Below are positions 22,734 to 32,457 of a stretch of DNA of 32,457 nt, piece after piece. Numbering within the stretch: the first letter of the stretch is position 1; each line of letters starts with the position of its first letter. The notes beneath the pieces were generated by a model, which ran no database searches, had not been told where the DNA came from, and saw only the letters and a program-made list of their open reading frames with translations. A program made the position numbers and the translations under genes. Source of the stretch: Chara braunii (taxonomy: Eukaryota > Streptophyta > Charophyceae > Charales > Characeae); the NCBI GenBank assembly GCA_003427395.1, contig BFEA01001071.1, positions 3,831 to 36,287 of the forward strand, written 5' to 3'.

Positions 22734-25489
22734 CTAGGGATAGACGTACTGAAAGTGGAATTCTATGCTAAGTGTTGGGAGACAGTGGGTACTCCACTAG
22801 TGAATTTTTTCAATGGTGTGCTGTTGGGAGAAAGATTAGGCAAGAGGATGACACATGGAGTGATCTCGGTTCTTTTTAAAAAGGGAGACAACGCGAAACT
22901 GACACCCAATATCCTTGCTAAATGTGTCATACAAAATTTTGGCCAAGACACTAGCAAGAAGGCTGGGGAGGTACCTACCCGAGTTGGTAGAGAAAGACTA
23001 GGGAACCTTCGTTCAAGGAAGATCTATCTTCAACAACATTGCGACAACAATCGAAGTACTGGAGGTAATACAAGCGGAGAACCTTGAAACCACATTGCTC
23101 CTGCTAGACATGGAAAAGGCTTATGACAAGGTAGGGTGGACGTTCGTCATGACCACCCTAAGACATATGAGTTTTGGTAAGGGTTTTTGCAAGTGGGTGG
23201 TGGCCTGTACACTTTCTCCGCCTCAGTGGTTATGGTAAACGGGCATCTTTTTCAGCCCTTCAACCTCACGAGATCGCTGCGACAGGGATGCCCCATGTCC
23301 CGCTTGTCGTTCGTTCTCCAGGGGGACGTCCTCCTAAACCGAATCAGAAAGCATCAATTGATCAAAGGTCTCACGCTGAACGACACAGTGGAGTGCAAAG
23401 TTAAGGCATTAACGGATGACCTGTTTGCAGTTTGCGAGAACATCGTGTCAGCAATGACATCCTTAAAAAGTGTCATGCAGGAGTACTCCTTTCTATCAGA
23501 AGCGTCCGTCAATTGGGTCAAGTCCTCATGCCTATTGCCAACCCAGTTCAAGTTGAGCGTAAAGTGGGGAATGAAGAGAAAAGAAAAACGGGAGGAAGAA
23601 AGATTTCTCGGTGTGCTGATCAGCCTATAAGTGAGGTGTTACTCACAGGGCCTACTCCTTCAAAGTCGGATAGCATGGCATCTCTCGCTGATAGGACGGA
23701 CGTTGGTGGCAAATGCAGCACTATTTTCAATCCTCTGGTTGGTATTACTGTAAAAGAAATGGCGGTTGGCATCCTTAGGACCGTGCACAAACTGATTGCC
23801 CGTTTCCTCCGGAAACCGCACACAAAGAAGGAAGAAGGATTCATAGCAAGGGTGTCATGGGAGCTTCTAACCTTCCCACGTGCACAAGGAGGACTAGGGC
23901 TATGAGACCCGACGCAGAAGAATCAAGCGCAACTCATATCATGGGTGTGCAAGGTTGCAGTAACAAAAATCAAGGAGGAGTGGGTCCTCCTAGCAGAGAG
24001 ACTGTTGATGAGGGAATGGAACCTCAACAGGCCACGGGATGTCTGGGTGGGTTTCTTCATTGACTCTTCTGAAGGAAATGTCCAAAGTCGTTGTTCTATA
24101 AGGCGATCCTGAAAGCTTGGAATAACCTCCCGCCCGACATCCCAACACCTCCGCAAACCAAAAAAGAGGTGTTGGCCCAACATCTTTTCGAAAATCCCCG
24201 CATATGTACACAAGAGGGGACTGTTCTCCCTGCGGATGGCTCGACAGGCTCCTTTGGTCTCGCCTGGATGAGGAGACGTGTTTCCAGAATTCGTGACATC
24301 TGGTCTTCATTGCTGGGACAATGGGTACAACTAACGGAGCTCAAGAATCGCCTGAACGGTCTTAGACGGGTGGGAGATAACTGGAACATGCTGTGCGCGG
24401 CCATCCCTCAAGACTGGCTTGACATCCTGGGCCCGGAAAATGTAGATCCAACAGACACTTGGTACGCTGCAGAGGACCAGGAGGAATATAACGTGGCCTG
24501 GAAGGTGATAAAGATTACGCCAAGTGGCTTCAGACGAGTGGAGAAATGGCAATGGGAGAAGCAGGGGAATATACTGACACTTCTGGGAGTGGACACAGTC
24601 CAAAAGTGGAAAAATCCGCCGCAAATCGGAGTTGTGGAAGGACAAGAAACCAAGAGCACACAAAAATCCTTCATTTGGACTGACAGGTGTACCCTCATGC
24701 AACTGCGGATTGATCCGCTGGCCTGGAGCTGGAACAGACTGAACACAGGCAACCGGTCGGCCCCTTTGCTGCCCTTGCTAGAGTACAACGCGAGAGAAGG
24801 CTACAGTCTTGCCTTTAAGGCAGCCAAAACACCGACATCAATTGCGGTATCCAGGTGGGAAACGGTCATGGGCACGAATCCTAAGTTGTCGGAGGATAAT
24901 TTTAGCAAGCTACGGGGAAACCTGTGCGTAATGCCCAATGGCAAACAAGTGAGTATCCTTTGGCTATTGTCCCTGCTGGTTACCCCATCAACTGTTTGGC
25001 TGTTGAGTCGGGGGGTAGTGGTGGAACTGGTTTGCGGCAGATGCCGTTGGCCTTTTGAATCCACCACGCACCTATGGTGGGATTGCCCAACATCCAAGTG
25101 TGTCTGGAGGTGGTGGGAAATCCACTGAAAGGAAATGGGGGAAGGTCAACTCAATTGGGACGAGAATTGGGCTTTGTTGGGCTTTCTCCCTACAGGGATG
25201 AAGGGGAAGGCATGTTGGGCCTACGTAGCTCATGTGACAAGAGGCATTATTTGTGAGGTTATATGGGCAGATAGGAACAGGGAGGTTCGAAAAGCGCCCA
25301 CTGTCCGACCTGGAAATCAAAGGACGAATCAAGTTGGGCCTCAGAGTAGATTGGAGGAGAAAAATCAGGGTGGGGAGATGCAACAGGGAATAAAGAACTT
25401 AGGCTCGTCATGATCGGTTGGTGGTTCTACACTCAGAGAAGGCTTTGAAGATCTCCGACTGGATAATGAAGCAAGGGACGCAAGGGTAA
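22734..25489 (+). pseudogene. LINE retrotransposon relic 2: RT to C-terminal zinc finger
   Basis: This is a 5'-truncated LINE ORF2. It opens in the RT N-terminal region (VEFYAKCWETVGTPLV, GVISVLFKKGD), then shifts frame near 22895. SYKILAKTLARRLG and GTFVQGRSIFNNI follow, then motif A (LLLDMEKAYDKVGW, Asp at 23107). A second shift near 23205 leads to RQGCPMS and motif C, read as LTDDLFAV at about 23412-23435. Further shifts occur near 23745, 24070 and 25285. In-frame stops lie at 22999, 23628, 23903, 25126, 25391 and 25400. The stretch 24091-25128 is open for 345 codons and carries the C-terminal module with C-x2-C-x8-H-x4-C (CGRCRWPFESTTHLWWDC, from 25033). The last plausible codons end at 25489. 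Motif C normally reads ADD in this group, so the Thr is a change from the usual residue. It is a different subfamily from relic 1 in the shared RT segment and points the other way. Confidence 0.95.
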
Positions 25490-26065
25490 ATTAATAGAAA
25501 TAGTACGTAAATCGGATTCATTATGGAGACAGAGTGACCGGACAATCTGAGAACTTATAGTAGATAAAAATTAGCTAAGGTCACACTCGGTCTCACATTG
25601 CATAATTAGTTAACTAGAGTGCCCAGTTGAACCAGGGCACTCGGTTTACAGGGTCACAGTGAGCCAATTAGGAGAGTGCCAGAAACCTTGGACCCAGGCT
25701 AGGGGACTGGGTCCGCTGGGTCGATTTAGTCATAGCGGTAGCAGTAGTGGAGCTTGTCACAGAATAAAGCATTAATGAATTAAGAAGGAATCATCACTAT
25801 CAAGAAACTGTAGATTAGAGGCCTACCTCTTAAATACAATAACTGTCTGAGATGCTTTTAAAAAGACATCTGCACTATTTAGTATGCATTTGGGAACTTG
25901 GTAGTGGAGAGTTTTGCAGGCTATCGCCTATAAGCTAAGCTGCTGATGTTGTCAGATACCCCGGGGGCACGGTTCCACTAACACACGAGTTATGGCCTAT
26001 TTGGACCTTTGCGGTACTGTTAGAAAAGGAAGAAAAACAATTTTAGACACTAAAAAAGAAGAAAA
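25490..26065 (+). other. Probable LINE 2 3' untranslated region, ending A-rich
   Basis: No frame is credible after the last LINE codons. The interval ends in A-rich sequence at 26022-26066 (runs such as GAAGAAAAAC and TAAAAAAGAAGAAAAA), which would suit a decayed LINE tail. It contains the two hairpins at 25617-25714. Assignment to the LINE rests only on position. Confidence 0.4.
25617..25714. repeat. Two 8-bp perfect hairpins
   Basis: GAGTGCCC (25617-25624) pairs with GGGCACTC (25635-25642), and GGACCCAG (25690-25697) pairs with CTGGGTCC (25707-25714). The loops are 10 and 9 bases. If transcribed as a LINE tail they could be RNA stems, but no family consensus is known to me. Confidence 0.75.
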
Positions 26066-26123
26066 ATGGCAACGTTACATTTCCCAAGATGGGAAGGAGG
26101 CCGACTTTTGAAAGTGTTGCCAT
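26066..26123. repeat. Nested inverted repeat
   Basis: ATGGCAAC (26066) and GTTGCCAT (26116) enclose TTCCCA/TGGGAA (26081/26090). Both stems are perfect. It lies between the A-rich tract and the long direct repeat. Confidence 0.75.
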
Positions 26124-26851
26124 CCCACTAACCCTCCCGTCTCCTGTCACTGCTCCCCACCCAGCCAATGCCTTATCAAGACAGAATGGTACGTGACTGT
26201 TGCAGTCTCCTGTACCACCGCGAGGGAGTCCCTTCGTGTGCCTGATGAGACTCCCTTCTCTGACGGTTGTCTTGCTAAAACATTGTCAAGCGCATCGGTC
26301 TCACACAGGGACCCTCCCGACCGCGTCACGCAGGATTTCGCAAGACTTGTCGCGGAGAGCGTTTTGCCGCTCCGGCCAAGTGAGCCAGCCGTACCTCTCG
26401 CGAGCTCCTACGACAGGACAAGGTCACGCAAAGCACCGCTTACCTCCACCTGCGGGAGTTGTTACCATCCCTTAGGTGGGCGTATCCCCGCCGAGCTACT
26501 GAACCACATGCGAAGTTTTTTTGTATGCAATTGCAGAGGTGGCCCAGCCGAGGGCGTTTCTCGTTCGCTATAGCATAGGGGGTACGCGTGGTCGAACGCC
26601 CAAAAATCGAACCCGCACGTGAATCGACGCACTGGGGGGCTAAGGTCCCAAGCGCGACTCGGCGCTAGTCGACTAGGATGCATCATACACACAACGCGTT
26701 ACGCCACAACACTCGCACACATGAAAGGACACAAAACAAATAACATAATGACACAACAATACATCAACACAACAACACTCCTAGTCCCTTCAGTATCTTA
26801 CCCATAACTCTCTGAGTCAGAATTCGATTAGGTGTCGCGTATAGGACTTAG

Positions 26852-26858
26852 TATAAAA
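26852..26858 (+). promoter_or_regulatory. Possible TATA box in the long repeat
   Basis: TATAAAA lies upstream of the conserved GCGGACGCAGAGCC sequence. The second copy has TATAAA at 30722-30727 in the same place. It is a weak candidate supported only by position and conservation. Confidence 0.2.
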
Positions 26859-27666
26859 ATTGCGCGGACGCAGAGCCTTCTCATATCGACTCGCAATGCA
26901 AGCGTACACAAGCAGTCGCAATGATGGCGTACTATGTAGTACCCATACTCACGCAATCCTCGTTAATATCGAGGGTCGCGTTCGACACTCAAGTGTCAGT
27001 TGACATGCGCCTTGAGGGTTAATCTCTCGACGCTGGACAACCGCCATGCGTGGTTGAAGACCACACCCTCTTCTGCACCCTGTGCAAAGGGGTTGAGTAG
27101 ACAGTTCCAAGCTGTCGTGGCGGCCAAAGATTAAGGGGTTTGACTTTGATGGCTGCCACGGCCTACAATGTCCAACCATGCTAGTTCTAAAAAACAAGAG
27201 CTAAGAAGGGATCTCTCTTTTCTCTCAATGCAAAACTTATTTAATCACTGTGCGCAACCTCAATGGGTCGTGCGGACACAAGAAAATATGATATAAAAAT
27301 TATGAGATAGGAGACGATCATTCTCACAATCACAGTGCGACTTCCTTCAAAAGTATATATATAATTATTGACAAAATCAAGTTTGGATTCAACTCACAAA
27401 ACATATCTGCAATCACATCAAAGATCCACATCAACAGAGCACACACTACACGGGGTCAACTTCAATCATTCTCTGCGCTCACACCTCTCGCTTTAGCCAT
27501 ACAAACCTCACTCTTTGCGCAACTCTCAAAATAAAATACTCAGCATCTTTATTAAATGACCATTCAATTAAGTCCGGGTGAAAACACAACAAAACAAATC
27601 AAACCGCAGGGCTAAAACCTTTAGGTTGAGTGACAAGAATGGGTTAGAGTTGAGTCGGAAACCGAC

Positions 27667-27708
27667 CTGTTATCTAAGGATAACAGAAAAGTGATTCTTG
27701 TAGAATCA
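27667..27708. repeat. Two hairpins near the end of long repeat copy 1
   Basis: CTGTTATC/GATAACAG (27667-27686) has a 4-base loop. TGATTC/GAATCA (27692-27708) has a 5-base loop. Both are kept in copy 2 at 32222-32261, where the second stem reads TGATCC/GGATCA, a compensated change. Confidence 0.85.
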
Positions 27709-27854
27709 GCTTGAAGATAGTCAAGCCTTGAATCAATATGAATAAAGGTGCCCTGCAATGCACTGCAATGCAGCACAAGCCAGTACCCAAGCCATGCTTG
27801 AGTGATCACGAAATAATCCTACCTTCCTAACTAACCTCTAATGTTTATCTAAAA

Positions 27855-28170
27855 ATGTAAGAAATTCCAGCAGCATATCCCATAAACAGAATGGATTGCA
27901 AGATTTCTCCTAGCTGAAAATAATCTAACTCTTCAAATTCTACAAAATTTCGGCAGCGCTTCCCATAGGAAATGTGCCTTTCCAGAATTTATATAATAAT
28001 CTAACTCTCCAAATTCTACAAAATTTTTGCAGCGCTTCCCATAGGAAATGTGCCTTTCCAGAATTTATACGAGCCAAAAAAATGACTAACTCTTTCAGAT
28101 TTGCAGAAATTTCGGCAGCGCTTCCTGTAGGACCAGGAGACTGTCAAAATTTATACAAAGCCGAAAACAA
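27855..28170. repeat. ~76-83-bp tandem array, three copies plus a worn one
   Basis: Units start at about 27921, 27997 and 28080. Each contains AAATTTCGGCAGCGCTTCCC or a variant, and the first two are nearly identical. A degraded copy precedes them at about 27855. The unit often ends in AGAATTTATA. Confidence 0.9.
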
Positions 28171-28508
28171 AAAGACAAAGCAAAGCTATACTTGAGACTA
28201 ACTTCTGACACTTGCTTGATAGTTAGAACTTGAGATAGTTTACACGATCCCTTCCAGAAGATGGCATCGTGAGTTATTATCAATTCTATCTTCAAGTAAG
28301 GTTAGTCCTATCTTTATCCCAAGCGCTCCCTCCCATCATCCATCTCATCTACCTATGGCTCCAACACTTAGCGAGCATCTAAGCAGCTAACCTATCGAAA
28401 AAACGCCCCAGAGTGAGAGCCCATAAACATGCATAAACAAACATCTCTCACAATCCCACATAAGTTTAACCCAAGTAGTTCGTTAGATCACTCAGTTCTT
28501 CCCCCTTT
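28171..28508. other. Unassigned spacer between two tandem arrays
   Basis: I see no gene or repeat in this AT-rich, C-rich plus-strand spacer. It separates the 76-83-bp array from the hairpin array. Confidence 0.4.
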
Positions 28509-29795
28509 GTATGTCCCCCTTACTTATGGCATACGATCAGACAGTGCCCTAACTTAAGGGTATGTCCAACCTGCCTAAGCAAGCAAGTAAAAGTATGCAC
28601 AACTGGACTGCCCTAACTTAAGGGTATGCCCAACACCACATCGACTCTAGTCATAAAACATATGACCATACCGCCCTAACTTAAGGGTACGTCTGGTTTC
28701 TGCTTAACTGACGACCTGAAGAATAAAACTAGACTGCCCTAACTTAAGGTTATGCCTAGTCAGCTATAGACAAGGTTACGTAGGGCATAGGATTAGGCTG
28801 CCCCAACTTAGGGGTGTGCCTAACCTGCCTAAAACAAGTACGAACGACAAAAGGTCGGACCGCCCTAACTTAAAGGTACGTTCAACCTACATCACATCAA
28901 TGACAAAAAGCGTATCACTAGGCTACCCTAACTTAAGGGTACGCCTAGCTAGCCTAAACAGTTTTAGGTACATAAGATAATATGACCAGGTCGCCCTAAC
29001 TTAAGGGTACGCCTGACCTGCCTAAACAGTCACAAACGACGTATGACTAAGTCGCCCTATCTTAAGGGTACGCTTAACCTCCACAACAACAATATAAGAG
29101 AACAACCACTGATATATTTGCACAAACTTTATATGTTTCTCTCTTATTAGGCAGCTGATCAGACCTACCCAACTTAGGGAGACATCCAATCGTGCCTCGT
29201 GTTTAGAAGGGAAAATAAAAAAAGATTTATACTAACTCTCTGCTCCTTCATATTATCACGACCATAAGACTGAACCGCCCTAACTTAAGGGTACGCCCAG
29301 TCTGCCCGAGTTACCTCCATTATATTGTTTATTCGCTTCTCTTCTCTTTTTATTCTACCTGACTTACTGACTGACTTTCCCAACTTAGGGTGCCCGGTCT
29401 GTCAGCTGATATAGATTCGTATAATATATATCAAAGTTCTATACTTTTGGTTGTTTTTTTGTTCATGGCTTATGAATGAGCCGCCCTAACTTAAGGGTAC
29501 GCTCAGCCTTATACCTGTGTCCCCCGCAGAAGAAAACACACACAGAACTGGGTATACGCAACTTAGAATATCCCAGTCTTGTTTTCAGCAACAAAAAAAA
29601 AACATTAGGATTCTGAGCCTTCCCAACTTAGGGTGCCCGTCCTCCTGTCCAGAACCCCCAAAGAAAACAGCGACTGGTCCGTCCAACTTATGATAGGTCC
29701 AACCCTCAAAGATCATACACTCAGTCCAGCAAACATAAATAAACATAGCACTGAACCCACTCAACTTAGAGGGATCCAGCCTTGGGTTGACCCGA
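28509..29795. repeat. Array of ~18 hairpin units with a conserved core and covarying arms
   Basis: The core GCCCTAACTTAAGGGTAYGC recurs from 28546 every 60-68 bases for nine copies, then every 100-113 bases with more decay (cores near 29167, 29277, 29376, 29483, 29620, 29680 and 29760, with degenerate ones near 28513 and 29553). CCCT and AGGG inside the core can pair. Flanking arms differ between units yet complement within a unit: GTATG/CATAC at 28509/28530; ACCA/TGGT at 28665/28694; ACTAG/CTAGT at 28728/28756; TTAGGC/GCCTAA at 28793/28818; CTAGGC/GCCTAG at 28918/28943; CAGGTC/GACCTG at 28987/29015; AGACTG/CAGTCT at 29267/29298; CTGACTGAC/GTCTGTCAG at 29367/29397 (one mismatch); TGAGC/GCTCA at 29477/29501; ACTGGG/CCCAGT at 29547/29572; AACCCA/TGGGTT at 29754/29783. 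Spacers are unique. It is not a CRISPR array, because the repeats are short and variable and the DNA is eukaryotic. Confidence 0.93.
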
Positions 29796-30124
29796 TGCAG
29801 AATACATTTTTTTCACCTTCCCCCCGATTTCTTTGTCTGAATTCACTCAGAGATTATCTGAACTCTCATATATATTTGTTTATTTAATCTTTTATAAAGT
29901 CTGTCATGACATACAAAACAAAATAAAAAGTAATAACCTTCCATAATCATATTCAAATACCCAAAGGAATAACAGTTAGGGGAAAGGATCACACGCGTTA
30001 GACGAGAGTTATACCTAAAGTTCCCTGCTTCTAGAACCCCGCCTGGGCTCTGGCAGAGCTCCCGCAATCGGTGGGTTGACTCCTCACAGAGTCTTGTTGC
30101 GGTCCTGCGGGTTGCAATCCCGCT
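29796..30124. other. AT-rich junction before long repeat copy 2
   Basis: No gene is seen. AGGGGAAAGG at about 29977 could be read as a polypurine tract if the flanking repeats were LTRs, but this is speculative. Weak similarity to the first copy's upstream side begins near 30075. Confidence 0.35.
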
Positions 30125-31361
30125 TTCGAGGGCATCGGCCCGGCACTACTCAAAGGCAGCGCGGGGCCCTCCCGGCCGCGTCACGCAGGAGTCGGTCCAA
30201 TCCTCGTCGAGAATATATATATGGAGCTTCTACAAGCCGCTCTGGCCGAGTACGCCAGCCATACCTCTCGCGAACCCCTACGACAGGACACGGCCTACGC
30301 GAGGCACGACTTACCTCCACCTTACGGAAGTTGTCACCTCCCTTCGGTGGACGTATCCCCGCCGAGCTACCAATTCATAGTACGAAAGCTGATCAGCTGC
30401 AATAGCAGAGGTGGACCAGCCGAGGGCGTTTCTCGTTCGCTGTAGCATAGGGGGTACGCGTGGTAGTACGCCTCTATCGAACCCACACGCGAACCGGCAT
30501 CTTCGGGGCTGAAGTCCCAAGTGTGTCTCGTCGCCGGTCGATTAGGACGCATCCCACACGCCACGCGCACACCACTCTAAAGAACATAAATATAAAACAC
30601 ACCCTTACCATACACACGAAACGACACAACATAACCAACGCGACAACGCTCCTAGTTCCTCGGAAGCCTTCCCATAACTCTCTGATGCGTAAATCGGATA
30701 GGCGTCGCGTGCAAGACTAAGTATAAACCCGAGCGGACGCAGAGCCTTCTCATATCGGTTTGCAATGCCAAAGTACCCAAGTAGTCGCGAAGATGGTGTA
30801 CTATGCCGTACCCATAATCATGGGGCCCTGGGTAATATACGAGAGTCATCTCCGACACTCAAGTGCCGACTGACACGCGCCTTGAGGGGTTAATCTCTCG
30901 GCGTTAGACAACCGCCATGCGCTGTTGAAGACCACACACCCTCTTCTGCACCCTATGCAGAGTGGGTGGTACAAAGGCCCATACCTGTGGTGGCAGCTGT
31001 TTCTTACTGCCCTGGAGATGAGCCCCACTCCAGGCCCGGACACGATTCAAGGGGTTTGACTTTGACGGCTGCCACGGACTACGATGTACAACCATAATAA
31101 TCCTAAAAGCAAATCTAGGCCGAAGGCCTTCCGAGCCCCGAAATCACAAACTTGGGTACCCCTGCTTTGCTTTCGGTTGGCACCACTGCCTACTCCGCTG
31201 CCAAACACTTAGGCATACGTATGAATCCATCGATCCCATAACTGGAGTTGCTAGGACGGCGAAAGGTCGTGCACAAAATTTTGATATAAGTTGCGCAGCC
31301 GCGGACCCGTCCTATACCAACCAGCGATGCTAATTATAAGTGATAGTCGCAGTCTTGGCCT

Positions 31362-31433
31362 CGCGATATTGAATGGTTGAAGGAATATATCGTGGGGGGT
31401 TGTTACCCCTCACGATATTGAACGGTTGAAGGA
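31362..31433. repeat. 23-bp direct repeat around a 14-bp hairpin
   Basis: CGATATTGAAYGGTTGAAGGA occurs in both copies (31362-31384 and 31411-31433). Overlapping the second copy, ATATCGTGGGGGGT (31387-31400) pairs with ACCCCTCACGATAT (31405-31418) around TGTT, with one G-T wobble. Confidence 0.85.
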
Positions 31434-31705
31434 CGTGCCGTTCAGCTCCCGTGGCATCTCTGCCCTCTGGATTGGGTGTCTCGGCGGACAGTGCAGATAG
31501 GCTTTGGGCGAGGAGAGGCTCCATCTCTGCAGAGCCTAGGGCTTGGGATGTCCTGGACAAGGACCTTGAATCCCGACCCTTGACCAACATCTGACCAAGA
31601 AATCAGAAAAAATATACAAGCAAGAAGGAGGGGTTTTCTGCCTACCTCTCCCCTATTTATCCCTTAATACGCTGGCCCCTTGGGCCATACGAACCTCCCA
31701 CGTAG

Positions 31706-31797
31706 GTATATATATATATATATATATATATCGTCACAAACAGAACTGCCCCGTAAAACCGTAGGCAGAGAGAGAGAAGAGGACAACAAACGAGGGG

Positions 31798-31830
<33 letters not shown>

Positions 31831-31832
31831 CA
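31706..31832. repeat. Two (TA)n microsatellites
   Basis: TA runs at about 31706-31731 and 31802-31831 flank 70 bases that contain a short (AG)n. Both lie inside the insertion specific to copy 2. Confidence 0.95.
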
Positions 31833-32221
31833 AGGGGGTAAATATGTGACGATCGCTTCTCACAATCACAGTGGGGTTCCCCACAACCATATGTATATGT
31901 GTAATCGCAGGCAATCAAATCCAAAATCCGAACCATAAAACATACCTGCAATCACATCAAAAGTCCAACAAGGCCCATGCACTACACGGAGTCAATCCAA
32001 CCACTCTCTGTACTCATACCCCTCGCTTTAGCCATGCAAGCCCCAACCTCCAGCCAGCCAACCATAAGTAAATACTCAGTACCTTTGTTAAATGGCCATT
32101 GAAGAAAAGTCCGGGTGAAACCTTAACAAAACAATAGAAACCACCAGGGCTGAAGCCTTTTTAGGTTGAGTAGGGAGTGCGAGTTGGAATTGAGTCGTAA
32201 ACCAACGAATCGGCAACCAAC

Positions 32222-32261
32222 CTGTTATCAGTGATAACAGAAGGTGATCCTCGTAGGATCA
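32222..32261. repeat. Two hairpins near the end of long repeat copy 2
   Basis: CTGTTATC/GATAACAG (32222-32240) has loop AGT. TGATCC/GGATCA (32245-32261) has loop TCGTA. See copy 1 at 27667-27708 for the compensated pair. Confidence 0.85.
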
Positions 32262-32457
32262 ACCTGAATCTAGCCCAAGTCCTGAATCAATCGATCAAGG
32301 AGACCTGTAACACAAGACAGACCAATCTCAAGCTAAGTCTATAAGTTCATGGAGAGTAATCTCCATATCACGATCTTACTCAAGTCATCATACTTATCTA
32401 AGTCTAAGTCTACCTCTAATCAGTGCCCAAGCAAAGGTAGACCATCACATAGTCTCT

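Larger units (their letters stand above)
26285..27745. repeat. Long direct repeat, copy 1
   Basis: It is collinear with about 30125-32312. Shared words include CCGCGTCACGCAGGA, TACCTCTCGCGA, GAGGGCGTTTCTCGTTCGCT, AGCATAGGGGGTACGCGTGG, GGACGCAGAGCCTTCTCATA, ACATGCGCCTTGAGGG-type sequence, CAATCACATCAAA and AAGTCCGGGTGAAA. There is no coding content. It could be one long terminal repeat of a non-autonomous element, or one unit of a large satellite. I could not find convincing TG/CA ends, a primer-binding site or a target-site duplication. Confidence 0.85.
30125..32312. repeat. Long direct repeat, copy 2, with ~0.6-kb insertion
   Basis: Matches copy 1 on both sides of an extra segment at about 31108-31848, where copy 1 has only about 130 bases. 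The insertion contains the hairpin at 31387-31418, the direct repeat at 31362 and 31411, and two TA microsatellites. Similarity fades after about 32312. The substitution level between copies looks considerable by eye, so the duplication is not recent. Confidence 0.85.

Noticed and set aside
26600-26700. tRNA-like gene on the minus strand (GGGTTCGAT motif)
   Set aside because: The motif resembles a T-loop, but the T-stem does not pair and no acceptor or anticodon arm can be drawn; the second copy at about 30480 fails too.
28546-29291. Interstitial telomere repeats (CCCTAA)
   Set aside because: CCCTAA occurs within the core, but never in tandem; units are 60 or more bases apart.
28509-29795. 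CRISPR array
   Set aside because: Repeats with unique spacers of fairly even length invite this reading, but the cores are only about 20 bases, diverge progressively, have unit-specific arms, and the surrounding DNA is eukaryotic with LINE relics and no cas genes.

Overview
The window looks like repeat-dominated nuclear DNA of a eukaryote with a large genome. I find no intact protein-coding gene, tRNA or rRNA. Recognisable protein relics come from two decayed LINE retrotransposons. Their domain set (APE-type endonuclease, reverse transcriptase, C-terminal CCHC zinc-finger module) is typical of LINEs in plants and streptophyte algae. The style of the residues reminds me of LINE proteins from the charophyte Chara braunii, but that is an impression and was not checked. 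Scattered single Ns and a 380-base N gap fit a draft scaffold.

Layout. Positions 1-11,200 are a mosaic of non-coding repeat blocks (called A, B, C, D here). The order A-B-C-D spans about 6 kb, and a second, internally deleted run follows, then another B copy. A 433-bp foldback element lies between the first B and C blocks. Positions 11,371-12,166 hold a 390-bp tandem duplication. Positions 12,167-15,206 are mostly unassigned and end at the N gap (15,207-15,586).

Positions 15,587-18,626 are simple-sequence rich: a purine-rich tract with a G-quadruplex motif, an ACGTAGCACC word cluster, GA and CA microsatellites, minisatellites, and a long tandem duplication containing a 27-bp array. LINE relic 1 (minus strand, 18,697-20,082) carries endonuclease and early RT sequence. 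Between it and LINE relic 2 (plus strand, 22,734-25,489) lie a poly-T/poly-A foldback, a run of about ten adjacent palindromes, and a degenerate 53-bp-period array.

Positions 26,285-32,312 hold two direct copies of a long non-coding repeat. They flank a short tandem array (27,855-28,170) and a long array of about 18 units at 28,509-29,795. Each unit of the long array has a conserved near-palindromic core close to CCCTAACTTAAGGG. In most units the sequences on either side of the core are complementary to each other but differ from unit to unit, which is a covariation pattern. This array is the most unusual structure in the window. A compensatory base-pair change also appears in a hairpin near the 3' end of the two long repeats.

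Nothing here works as a gene set. The interest lies in repeated, structured non-coding DNA and in the decay pattern of the LINEs. All similarity statements come from reading the sequence by eye.
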